Of a stretch of DNA of 64,000 bases, positions 16,419 to 23,879 are shown piece after piece. The stretch comes from Nocardioides sp. WS12 (lineage in GTDB: Bacteria; Actinomycetota; Actinomycetes; Propionibacteriales; Nocardioidaceae): positions 5,084,001 to 5,148,000 of the forward strand of contig NZ_CP053928.1 of NCBI RefSeq assembly GCF_014108865.1. The letters are read 5' to 3'. Position 1 is the stretch's first letter. Every line of letters begins with the position of its first letter. The translations under genes were made by a program, and so were the position numbers. The notes beneath the pieces are model-generated. The model was given only the letters and a program-made list of their open reading frames with translations. It did not search any database and had not been told where the DNA came from.

Positions 16419-16904
16419 TCAGCGGGGTTCGAGGACGACGACCGGGATCTCCCGCTCGGTCCAGGACTGGTAATTGTCGAAGTCGGCGTACAGCTCGACG
16501 AGGCGCGGCCAGAGGTCGGCGCGCTCCGCGGACTCGGCAACGCGGGCGCGCACGGCACGACGCCGTTCGCGCGGCAGGTCGACGGTCGTGTCCGGGGTGG
16601 CGACGAGGTTGTGGAACCACTGCGGGTTCTTCGGCATCCCGCCCTGAGAGCCGACGATGACGAGGTTGGCTCCATCAGCGAGGAAGAGCAGCGGCGTGGT
16701 GAAGTGCGTGCCGCTCTTGCGGCCGACGTGGTCGAGCAGCAGCACCGGGACCGGCTTCTTCCAGCCCGCGCCGACGCGCCACTTCGCGCCGATCCGGCCG
16801 TTGGTGAGCCGGTAGATCCACACGTTGGCCTTGGCGCCGTACTTCATGATCTTGCCGACGATCGGCTTGTCGAGACCGTCCGGTCGTGCCTTGGGTTCTG
16901 CCAT
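16419..16904 (-). CDS. DUF385 / deazaflavin (F420)-dependent nitroreductase-family protein
   Basis: This 161-residue protein of the flavin-reductase split-barrel type is related to mycobacterial Ddn: LLDHVGRKSGTHFTTPLLFLADGANLVIVGSQGG and PQWFHNLVATPDTTVDL are the family blocks. Such proteins bind F420 or fatty acids and many reduce unsaturated substrates. The ATG at 16904 was preferred to a GTG nine bases earlier. It starts 22 bases from a KstR-like palindrome shared with the divergent F420 oxidoreductase gene, so both may act in one F420-linked pathway. Confidence 0.82.
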   Translation of the reverse strand: MAEPKARPDGLDKPIVGKIMKYGAKANVWIYRLTNGRIGAKWRVGAGWKKPVPVLLLDHVGRKSGTHFTTPLLFLADGANLVIVGSQGGMPKNPQWFHNLVATPDTTVDLPRERRRAVRARVAESAERADLWPRLVELYADFDNYQSWTEREIPVVVLEPR

Positions 16905-16925
16905 GGGACTCACTCTGGCAGAAAT

Positions 16926-16941
16926 CTAGAACACGTTCTAG
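16926..16941. promoter_or_regulatory. KstR-like operator, perfect palindrome
   Basis: CTAGAAC-AC-GTTCTAG is a perfect inverted repeat in the 47-base gap between divergent genes (DUF385 at 16904 and F420 oxidoreductase at 16952). It fits the KstR consensus TnnAACnnGTTnnA known from mycobacterial cholesterol regulons. Similar sites occur at 19781-19796 and 55414-55429. One operator can control both divergent units. A kstR gene is not in this window. Confidence 0.75.
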
Positions 16942-16951
16942 TGTGGAGCCC

Positions 16952-17839
16952 ATGCGATTCACCTACGCCGAAGGCATGACCCAGGCGAAGTACTACGCGC
17001 CCCTCGCCCAGGCCGTCGAGGCCACCGGCTACACGTCGATGTCGGTCGCGGACAGCCTCATCTACCCGCAGGAGTCGGACTCGAAGTACCCCTACACCGA
17101 CACCGGGGACCGTGAGTTCCTGCTCGGCAAGGAGTTCATCGAGACGTTCATCCTGTGCGCGCAGCTCTTCGCCGTGACCTCGACACTGCGGCTGACGCCG
17201 TTCGTCCTCAAGCTCCCGGTGCGCCCGCCGGTCCTCGTCGCCAAGCAGGCGTCGTCGCTCGCCTTCCTCTCCGACAACCGCCTCGGCCTGGGCGTCGGCC
17301 TGTCGCCGTGGCCCGAGGACTTCACGGCCCTCGGCGTGCCATGGGAGAAGCGCGGCAAGCGGATGGACGAGTGCATGGACATCCTCACCGGCCTCATGCA
17401 GCCCGGCGACGAGCCGACCTTCTTCGGCTACCAGGGCGAGTTCTTCCAGTTCGAGCCACTCCAGCAGTGCCCCGCGCCGACCCAGAAGATTCCGCTGCTC
17501 GTCGGCGGGCACTCGGACGCCGCACTGCGGCGCGCCGTACGCAAGGGTGACGGCTGGATGCACGCCGGCGGCGACGGCGAAGAGCTCGACCGCCTGCTCG
17601 TGCGCCTCGCGGAGATCCGCAAAGAGGAGGGCGACACCCGCGACGACTTCGAGGTGCACGTGATCTCGTACGACGCCTACACGCTCGACGGCGTGAAGCG
17701 CCTCGAGGACAAGGGCGTCACCGACTGCATCGTCGGCTTCCGCGTGCCGTACATCAAGGGCCCGGACACCGAGCCGCTCGAGACGAAGATCAAGCACCTC
17801 GAGGGGTACGCCGAGAACATCATCGCCAAGGTCGGCTGA
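16952..17839 (+). CDS. F420-dependent LLM-class oxidoreductase
   Basis: This 295-residue luciferase-like monooxygenase-fold protein has TIM-barrel blocks including LTPFVLKLPVRPPVLVAKQ, LSDNRLGLGVGLSPWPEDF, WEKRGKRMDE and KIPLLVGGHSDAALRRA. Actinobacterial members use F420 for hydride transfer. It begins 10 bases after a KstR-like operator and its stop overlaps the next gene (TGATG). As I recall, an F420 LLM enzyme also belongs to the KstR regulon of M. tuberculosis. The substrate is not determinable from the sequence. Confidence 0.85.
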   Translation: MRFTYAEGMTQAKYYAPLAQAVEATGYTSMSVADSLIYPQESDSKYPYTDTGDREFLLGKEFIETFILCAQLFAVTSTLRLTPFVLKLPVRPPVLVAKQASSLAFLSDNRLGLGVGLSPWPEDFTALGVPWEKRGKRMDECMDILTGLMQPGDEPTFFGYQGEFFQFEPLQQCPAPTQKIPLLVGGHSDAALRRAVRKGDGWMHAGGDGEELDRLLVRLAEIRKEEGDTRDDFEVHVISYDAYTLDGVKRLEDKGVTDCIVGFRVPYIKGPDTEPLETKIKHLEGYAENIIAKVG

Positions 17840-18999
17840 TGTCGGAGTCGCTCGGCCTCACCGGCCCTCTGCAGGCAGCGATCGCCGAGGCGGAGGAGCT
17901 GATCGCCAACGCGCCGTTCATCCGGACCGAGGCCGATCGGCTCGAGGGCTACGACTACCTCGCCGGCCGGATCCGGATGGCGATGCAGACGGCGTTCGAC
18001 TACGACCTCGAGCAGCCGCTCTTCGTGAACCCGACGCACCAGTTCTCCAAGCAGGGCCTGGACAATCCCGACGCCGTCTACCTCAACGCCTTCCTCCGTG
18101 AGGGTGTCGAGTACGTCGTCCGCGGACGGCGCGGGACGTCGGCGGACCTGTCGTTCCAGGTGATGGGCGGCGCCTACAGCGCCGACTCCGCCGCCACGTC
18201 ACTGATGGCGTTCGACGAGCGGGAGCTCGAGGTCTCCGCAGACGGGACGTTCTCGTTCACCTACGTCGCGGAACCGGGCGCGAAGACGCTGATCGTGCGC
18301 GAGGTCTTCAACGACTGGGACACCGAGGAGCGCGGGACGATCACCATTGAGCGGACCGACACCCTCGGTCGCGCTCGTCGCGAACTCTCGGCCGCGACAC
18401 TGAAGAAGAAGTACGAGGTCGCGGCCCGTTCGCTGGTCGGTTCGATCCAGACCTGGTTCGCGTTCCCGCATTTCTTCCAGTTCAAGGAGCCGGTCAACAC
18501 CCTCACCGTGCCGACCTCGACACCGGGCGGCCTGTCGTCGCAGTTCTCCTCGATCGGGCACTACGAGCTCGCCGAGGACGAGGCGATGATCGTGACCGTC
18601 CCTCGGTGCGACGACTGCACCTACCAGGCCATCCAGATCGGCTCGGACTGGTACGCGTCGACCGACTACGAGACCCACCAGACCTCGCTCACCAAGGCCC
18701 AGGCCGTGGCGGATGACGACGGGGTGCTGCGGTTCGTGATCTCCGAGCGCCCGCCGGGCACGGGTGGCACCCCGGTCGCGAACTGGCTGGAGACGACCGG
18801 CCACCGCACCGGCCCGATCATGCTGCGCTGGCAGCAGTTGACCCGCGACCTGACAGCTGCGGACGGACCGGTCGTCGAGATCGTGCCAGTGGCCGAAGTG
18901 GCCGGACGGCTCCCGTCGATGGTCGCGCTGACCGAGGCGGAGTACGCCGCCCGGATCACCGCGCGGCAGCGTGCGGTTGCGCGACGCATGCTCTCGTAG
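17839..18999 (+). CDS. DUF1214 domain protein
   Basis: This 386-residue soluble protein has a C-terminal DUF1214-like region (WFAFPHFFQFKEPVNTL ... MIVTVPRCDDCTYQAIQIGS ... TSLTKAQAV ... RFVISERPPGTG). It is translationally coupled to the F420 oxidoreductase by TGATG. A DUF1214-like gene next to SDR and sulfotransferase-like genes resembles, as I recall, the Rv3529c-Rv3531c neighbourhood of the mycobacterial cholesterol regulon; this should be checked by search. Its molecular role is unknown. Confidence 0.78.
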   Translation: MSESLGLTGPLQAAIAEAEELIANAPFIRTEADRLEGYDYLAGRIRMAMQTAFDYDLEQPLFVNPTHQFSKQGLDNPDAVYLNAFLREGVEYVVRGRRGTSADLSFQVMGGAYSADSAATSLMAFDERELEVSADGTFSFTYVAEPGAKTLIVREVFNDWDTEERGTITIERTDTLGRARRELSAATLKKKYEVAARSLVGSIQTWFAFPHFFQFKEPVNTLTVPTSTPGGLSSQFSSIGHYELAEDEAMIVTVPRCDDCTYQAIQIGSDWYASTDYETHQTSLTKAQAVADDDGVLRFVISERPPGTGGTPVANWLETTGHRTGPIMLRWQQLTRDLTAADGPVVEIVPVAEVAGRLPSMVALTEAEYAARITARQRAVARRMLS

Positions 19000-19094
19000 G
19001 GCGGTTCTCCACAGGCGACCTCAGGTCGCAGCCGCGATGTCGCCGATCGAGGTGATGCTTGGTCCATGTCTCGGACCAGTGACACACTCGATGG

Positions 19095-19760
19095 ATGGAC
19101 GGTGACGCCATGCTCGCGCTCCTCGTGGGCCACCCCGCACCTTGGGCGCCCGAGGACCTCGATCGCTTCGATCGCGATGACGGGTGGAGGGTCGAGATCC
19201 TCGACGGCACCCTCATCGTCGGGCACCATCCGGCCACGCTCGCGTCCTGGACCCCCGAGGATCTGGACTCACTGCCCGAATCGAACCTGTTCGAGATCAT
19301 CGACGGGCAGCTGTTCGTGAACGCACAGCCGAACCCGCTGCACCAGACGGTGGCGGACGAACTGCGGACCGTCCTGAAGACACAGATTCCACACGACCTG
19401 ATCGCCATCCGCGAGATCGGCGTCGCCCTGAAGGACTCACTGGTCGGGCCCGACCTCTCGATCGTGAAGCGCGCCGAGGTCGAATGGACAGTCAATGATC
19501 AGCGGGCCTCGACCGCGGTCCTCGTCGTCGAAGTGGCCTCGCCGACGACCGAGCGCACAGATCGCCTGGTCAAGGCCGAGAAGTACGGCGAAGCCGGCAT
19601 CCCCGGCTACTGGCGCGTCGAGCTCGACCCGATCACGGTGATCGCCTACGCCCTGCGCGACGGCGTCTATGCCGAACTGGGCACCTGGACTGCGGGCGAG
19701 ATCGTCGAGGTCGACGAGCCCCTGCACGTCAGGTTCGACCCAGCAGAACTGCTCCCGTAG
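19095..19760 (+). CDS. Uma2-family putative endonuclease with duplicated N-terminal motif
   Basis: This 221-residue protein is of the Uma2/DUF820 type (PD-(D/E)xK nuclease fold): GPDLSIVKRAE, then VVEVASPTTERTDRLVKAEKYGEAGIPGYW, has the Asp, Glu and Lys of the fold. The N-terminus is repeated: PW-APEDLDRF...WRVEILDGTLIV (residues 16-42) resembles SW-TPEDLDSL...FEIIDGQLFV (51-75). Normally there is one such segment. It is inserted between the DUF1214 and SDR genes of a probable steroid cluster and has no obvious link to them. Starts at 19095 or 19110 are both possible. Confidence 0.75.
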   Translation: MDGDAMLALLVGHPAPWAPEDLDRFDRDDGWRVEILDGTLIVGHHPATLASWTPEDLDSLPESNLFEIIDGQLFVNAQPNPLHQTVADELRTVLKTQIPHDLIAIREIGVALKDSLVGPDLSIVKRAEVEWTVNDQRASTAVLVVEVASPTTERTDRLVKAEKYGEAGIPGYWRVELDPITVIAYALRDGVYAELGTWTAGEIVEVDEPLHVRFDPAELLP

Positions 19761-19780
19761 AAACTGGGTCTCGACCAAAA

Positions 19781-19796
19781 CTGAAACACGTTCTAG
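19781..19796. promoter_or_regulatory. KstR-like operator before the SDR/sulfotransferase pair
   Basis: CTGAAAC-AC-GTTCTAG has a perfect right arm and a left arm differing at two bases from the perfect copies at 16926 and 55414, but it still fits TnnAACnnGTTnnA completely. It ends nine bases before the ATG of the SDR gene, so a bound repressor would block the promoter or initiation. Confidence 0.65.
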
Positions 19797-19805
19797 TCTG
19801 TGCCC

Positions 19806-20603
19806 ATGGTGGATCTGCTGACCGACAAGGTCATCGTGTTGTCAGGTGTCGGCCCGGGCCTCGGCCGGGCGCTCGGCGAAGAGGCCGCGAAGATGGGCGC
19901 CGACCTGGTGCTCGCCAGTCGCACGCCCAAGCGACTCGAGAAGGCCGCAGAGGTGGTCCGGTCCTTCGGGCGCCGAGCCCTCGTCGTACCGACGGACATC
20001 ACGGACGAGGCGGCGCGGCAGAACCTCGTCGACGCCGCGCTCGCCGAATTCGGCAAAGTCGACTGCCTGATCAACAACGCCTTCGGCATCCCCCCGATGG
20101 ACCCGCTCAGCACGCTCTCGTTGGAGAGCCTGCGCGCCGCGAACGAGACCAACGTCTTCGCGCCGCTGCGCCTGTCCGCCCTGTTCGCCGACGCCCTTGC
20201 GGCCACCGACGACAAGGTCGGCGGCTCGGTGATCATGGTCAACTCGTGCGTCGTCTACAGCAGCCAGCCCGAGTACGCCGGCTACAAGCTCTCCAAGGGC
20301 ACGCTCAAGCACATGGCCTCCTCGCTGGCGACCGAGCTCGGTCCGCGCGGGATCCGCGTCAACAGCGTCGCGCCGTCGTACATCTATGAAGACGTGAACA
20401 AGGCGTACTTCGACTGGATCGCCTCCGAGTCCGGCCGCACCCATGAAGAGGTGTACGCCGAGAAGGCCGAGCCCACCGACCTCAAGCGGCTCGCCACTCC
20501 CGACGAGGTCGCTCGCGCCACCCTGTTCCTCGCCTCGGACCTTGCGTCCGCGGTGACCGGCGTGATGCTGAACGTGGACTGCGGTGAGTTCCATGTCGAC
20601 TGA
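19806..20603 (+). CDS. Short-chain dehydrogenase/reductase
   Basis: This 265-residue Rossmann-fold oxidoreductase has the cofactor-binding segment VLSGVGPGLGRALGEEAA, the INNAFG box, and the catalytic Ser...YxxxK (SCVVYSS, then YKLSK). The C-terminal block SAVTGVMLNVDCG is typical of the classical family. It is driven from a KstR-like operator just upstream and overlaps the sulfotransferase-like gene by 11 bases. Its likely role is oxidation or reduction of a hydroxyl or keto group in a steroid-type pathway; the substrate is inferred only from context. Confidence 0.85.
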   Translation: MVDLLTDKVIVLSGVGPGLGRALGEEAAKMGADLVLASRTPKRLEKAAEVVRSFGRRALVVPTDITDEAARQNLVDAALAEFGKVDCLINNAFGIPPMDPLSTLSLESLRAANETNVFAPLRLSALFADALAATDDKVGGSVIMVNSCVVYSSQPEYAGYKLSKGTLKHMASSLATELGPRGIRVNSVAPSYIYEDVNKAYFDWIASESGRTHEEVYAEKAEPTDLKRLATPDEVARATLFLASDLASAVTGVMLNVDCGEFHVD

Positions 20604-21777
20604 ATCTCGACAGGCTCGATCACCGGAAGAGCCTGGCCCGCGCCAGCGCGCCGACGTCGGCTCCTACGAGGACATCGCCGCCGCCGCCAGCCGGACGACT
20701 GGACTGACCGACTTCGGCGGCACCGCGCACGAAGAAGGCCTGCGTGTCCTCGTGGAGGACCTGGCGTCCCCGGAGGCCGGACTGACCCCGGTCGGCAACT
20801 ACTTCCACCGCGCCGAGGTGAAGAGCGCACTGGTCGGCCGGTTGCTGACCGAGGCCCGCTTCACGCAGTTCCCCGAACACGCCGACGTGAAGATCGAGCG
20901 ACCGATCTTCGTGGTCGGCCTCCCCCGCACCGGCACCACCGCGCTGCACCGCCTGCTCTGCGCCGACCCAGGCCACCAGGGCCTGGAGGCGTGGCTGACG
21001 GAGTTCCCGCAACCGCGCCCGCCGCGGGACACGTGGGAACAGGACCCGGTCTTCAACGCCATGCAGGCGGCGTTCCAGCGCCACCACATCTCCGCCCCCG
21101 AGTTCATGGGCATTCACTACATGGATGCCACCTCGGTCGAGGAGTGCTGGCGCCTGCTGCGCCAGACCGGCAAGTCGATCTCCTACGAGTCGCTGGCCAA
21201 CGTGCCGCGCTACTCCGAGTGGCTGGCCGGGCAGGACTGGACCGACGCCTACGCGCGCCACAAGCAGAACCTCCAGCTGATCGGCCTCAACGACACCGAC
21301 AAGCGCTGGGTGCTCAAGAACCCGTCGCACCTCGTCGGGCTCGACGCGCTGATGACGGTCTACCCCGACGCCCTGATCGTGATGACGCACCGGGAGCCGA
21401 TCACCTCCATCGCCTCCGCCTGCTCCCTGTCGGCCGAGGCCACGGTCGACACCTCGACCACGTTCGTCGGCGAGACCATCGGCCAGACCCAACTCTCGAT
21501 GCTGGCCCGGTCCTGGCAGACCTTCTGGACCTCCCGTCAGAAGTACGACGACCGCCAGTTCTTCGACGTCGACTACCGCGAGTTCGTGCAGGATCCGGTC
21601 GGCACCGTCGGCTCGATCTACGAGTCCTTCGGCATCGACTGGACCGACGCCGCGCGCAGCGAGGTCGTCCGCATCGACGCCGAGTCGAAGACCGGCAAGG
21701 CGCGCCCGTCGCACCGCTACGACCTGGCCGACTACGGCCTCACCGAGGAGCAGGTACGCGAGGCGTTCGTCCTCTGA
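20593..21777 (+). CDS. Sulfotransferase-family (P-loop) protein
   Basis: This 394-residue protein has the PAPS 5'-phosphosulfate loop RPIFVVGLPRTGTTALHRLL and later blocks KRWVLKNPSHLVGLDALM, PDALIVMTHREP and FFDVDYREFVQDP, as in the Sulfotransfer_3 group. It overlaps the SDR gene, so the two probably work together. A mycobacterial homologue (Rv3529c, from memory) sits in the same arrangement with an SDR in the KstR regulon. True sulfotransferase activity in this subgroup is unproven to my knowledge. Confidence 0.83.
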   Translation: MSTESRQARSPEEPGPRQRADVGSYEDIAAAASRTTGLTDFGGTAHEEGLRVLVEDLASPEAGLTPVGNYFHRAEVKSALVGRLLTEARFTQFPEHADVKIERPIFVVGLPRTGTTALHRLLCADPGHQGLEAWLTEFPQPRPPRDTWEQDPVFNAMQAAFQRHHISAPEFMGIHYMDATSVEECWRLLRQTGKSISYESLANVPRYSEWLAGQDWTDAYARHKQNLQLIGLNDTDKRWVLKNPSHLVGLDALMTVYPDALIVMTHREPITSIASACSLSAEATVDTSTTFVGETIGQTQLSMLARSWQTFWTSRQKYDDRQFFDVDYREFVQDPVGTVGSIYESFGIDWTDAARSEVVRIDAESKTGKARPSHRYDLADYGLTEEQVREAFVL

Positions 21778-21781
21778 GGTT

Positions 21782-22582
21782 TCACGCGGGCGTGGCCCTG
21801 CGCCGCGCCGCGGGCGTCCCCGGGGTCGGGAACCAGCGCCACACGACGAAGGTCTGGCCGAGCGTCCAGGTCGAGTTGCAGATCCAGTAGACGAGCAGGG
21901 CCGTCGGCACGAATCCGCCGGCGACCAGCAGGCCGACAGCCGAGATGACCGGCATCATCTGCTGGACGGCAGCCATGCCGTCGGGCATCCCGTCGAGCAC
22001 GGTGTTGGTCGCGACGAAGTAGCGCTGGGTGACGAAGGACAAGCCCGCCGCCAGCAGCGCCAGTCCGGCGACGACGGCGAGGTGGACCGGACCGCCGCCG
22101 AGGTACCCGCGCGCGGCGAGGGGCACCGCCAGCAGGGTGGCCGTGCCCAACGCTCCCACGAGATCGGTGTCCATCGCCCCGACAGGCGTGCCGCCGGCCA
22201 CCCCGGCCAGCAGGTGGTAGAGCGCCACCCAGAGCGGCAGTTGAACCAGGACCGGGAGGCAACCGAGGCGTGACACCCCGTGCTCAGCGGAGATCCTGCG
22301 GCGCTCCTCGAGGTGCTCGCGCAGGCTGGCGGCGTCCTTGCGGTGGCGGTACCGGTCGGCGAGCTCCTTCAGGTGGGGTCGGGCCCGGGCCGCGGAGTGC
22401 GCGTTCCTGACTCCGTGGACGACAAGTGGGAGCAGCGCCACCCGCACGGTCACCACCACGGTGGCGATGCAGAGGAGCCACGTGGAGCCGGCTGCAGGGT
22501 CGGCGCCGAGGTGGGTGAGGCCGGCGTGGGTGGCCGCGACAACGGCGGCCAGGGCATGGATCAACGGGTCGAGAAGGGACAT
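21782..22582 (-). CDS. YidC/Oxa1-family membrane insertase (accessory copy)
   Basis: This 266-residue polytopic membrane protein has the insertase core: TVRVALLPLVVHGVRNAHSAARARPHLKEL with the conserved arginine and the charged loop (EHLEERRRISAEHGVSRLGCLPVLVQLPLWVALYH), three further helices, and TALLVYWICNSTWTLGQ near the end. It is shorter than the main YidC, without a large extracytoplasmic domain. It is paired with a DUF6412-like gene upstream rather than with rpmH-rnpA, so it is an accessory homologue. Confidence 0.82.
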   Translation of the reverse strand: MSLLDPLIHALAAVVAATHAGLTHLGADPAAGSTWLLCIATVVVTVRVALLPLVVHGVRNAHSAARARPHLKELADRYRHRKDAASLREHLEERRRISAEHGVSRLGCLPVLVQLPLWVALYHLLAGVAGGTPVGAMDTDLVGALGTATLLAVPLAARGYLGGGPVHLAVVAGLALLAAGLSFVTQRYFVATNTVLDGMPDGMAAVQQMMPVISAVGLLVAGGFVPTALLVYWICNSTWTLGQTFVVWRWFPTPGTPAARRRATPA

Positions 22583-22637
22583 GGGTGCTCCTGGGGACGG
22601 GACGGGTGGTCGGACGTGCTCGCCGTAGGGGCGAGGG

Positions 22638-22901
22638 TCAGACCAGTCCGGGAGCGCGCGGGCGGAGCGGGTGCCGCAGCGGGTCGGTGACCCGACCAGC
22701 CATCAAGGGAACCCGGTCGTCCGTGGAGGAACGAGGTGCCGGTCGGCGCGCGGCCGACGTGGCGCCGTACGACTGGATGAGGAGCAGCGCCGCGACAGCG
22801 ACCGCGACGGTGGCCAGCACGACGGTCGTCGGCGAGTCCAGGGTCGAGACGAGGAGCGCAGGCAGGAGCAGCGCGATCAGCGCACCTGCCATCCGGCTCA
22901 T
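22638..22901 (-). CDS. DUF6412-like small membrane protein
   Basis: This 87-residue protein has two adjacent hydrophobic helices (GALIALLLPALLVST and VVLATVAVAVAALLLIQSY) and a basic, proline-rich tail. Small proteins of this kind are frequently encoded next to accessory YidC/Oxa1 insertases in actinomycetes, which fits here (55-base gap, same strand). The function is unknown; an assembly partner or substrate of the insertase is plausible. Confidence 0.65.
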   Translation of the reverse strand: MSRMAGALIALLLPALLVSTLDSPTTVVLATVAVAVAALLLIQSYGATSAARRPAPRSSTDDRVPLMAGRVTDPLRHPLRPRAPGLV

Positions 22902-22929
22902 GCGGAGATGGTACGTCTAGGGCGTGTCT

Positions 22930-23298
22930 CTAGCTCGGCTGCGCCAGGCACAAGCAGAACGGATGTCCGGCCGGATCGAGGTAGACCCGGAAGGACGTCC
23001 CGGGCTGGTGCTCGTGCTTGCGGGCACCGAGGGCGATCACCGCACCCTCGGACTCGTCGAGGTCGTCGACATCGACGTCGAGGTGGACCTGCTGCGGCTT
23101 GTCCTGTCCGGGCCATTCGGGCGCCCGGAAGCCCTCGACCCGCTGGAAGTGGATCGCCTGGTCACCGGAGGTGATGGTGGCCCAACTCCCGTCCGGATCG
23201 GGGACCGGCTTCCAGCCGAGGATCGCGCCGTAGAACTCCGCCAGGACGACGGGGTCCGGGCAGTCGAGGACGAACTGCGGATTGCGTGCGATGGCCAT
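22930..23298 (-). CDS. VOC-family (glyoxalase-like) protein
   Basis: This 122-residue protein has two beta-alpha-beta-beta-beta modules of the vicinal oxygen chelate superfamily: PQFVLDCPDPVVLAEFYGAILGW, HLDVDVDDLDESEGAVIALGA and VYLDPAGHPFCLC. The end matches the FxDPxGHPFCL signature of the glyoxalase/bleomycin-resistance-like group. Substrate unknown. It stands alone, divergent from the unknown gene at 23412. Confidence 0.82.
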   Translation of the reverse strand: MAIARNPQFVLDCPDPVVLAEFYGAILGWKPVPDPDGSWATITSGDQAIHFQRVEGFRAPEWPGQDKPQQVHLDVDVDDLDESEGAVIALGARKHEHQPGTSFRVYLDPAGHPFCLCLAQPS

Positions 23299-23411
23299 GC
23301 CTCGACCCTAAGCCGGATCTGCGACCGTCGCTGCACGGATTTCCCGCGGCCCTCCACAGGGTGCAGGGCCGCCTGTTTCACCAGACCTCGGACCGACGCA
23401 GGCTCTCGTGC

Positions 23412-23879
23412 ATGGACCCTGAGCACGACGTCACCGTCGCCCTGCCGCGCCGCTGGGCGACCCGCGCCGACCTCGACCACGGCATCGTCGTCGCCGCCCG
23501 CGCACCCACAGCGCCGCCGAGCGGCTTCGGCCCGGAGATCGTCCTGCGCTCGGTCCCGGTCGAAGCCGACCTCGACGCGTGGCGGGACGACGCGATGCGC
23601 GAACTGGCCGCCCAGCTCGACGCGTTCGAGGTGGAGGACTCCGATGCCTACGAACTCGGCGGCCGGCCTGCCTCCTACCGGCGGTTCGCCCACCGGGTCG
23701 GGACGGTCGACGTGATCTGCGAACAGTGGGCGTGGGTCGTCGACGGGGTCGGCGTCACCCTCACCGGTTCGGTCGCGCGCGACGACTACGCCGCCTACTG
23801 CGACGTGTTCGAGGACGTCGCAGCGACGGTCAGCGTCGCCGCACCCGGATCCGTGCCCCGCGCCTCGGCACGCTGGTGA
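23412..23879 (+). CDS. Unknown protein of 155 residues
   Basis: This soluble protein of 155 residues has no signal peptide. It starts at the ATG at 23412. Blocks such as VALPRRWATRADLDHGIVVAAR and VGVTLTGSVARDDYAAYCDVFEDVAATVSV resemble small proteins that estimate export or lipid binding, but I cannot name a family. Its last 50 bases overlap the end of the convergent P450 gene. Confidence 0.55.
   Translation: MDPEHDVTVALPRRWATRADLDHGIVVAARAPTAPPSGFGPEIVLRSVPVEADLDAWRDDAMRELAAQLDAFEVEDSDAYELGGRPASYRRFAHRVGTVDVICEQWAWVVDGVGVTLTGSVARDDYAAYCDVFEDVAATVSVAAPGSVPRASARW

Noticed and set aside
19060..19078. Small dyad TGGTCC / GGACCA before the Uma2 gene
   Set aside because: Only six paired bases around a seven-base loop; too weak to call a site.
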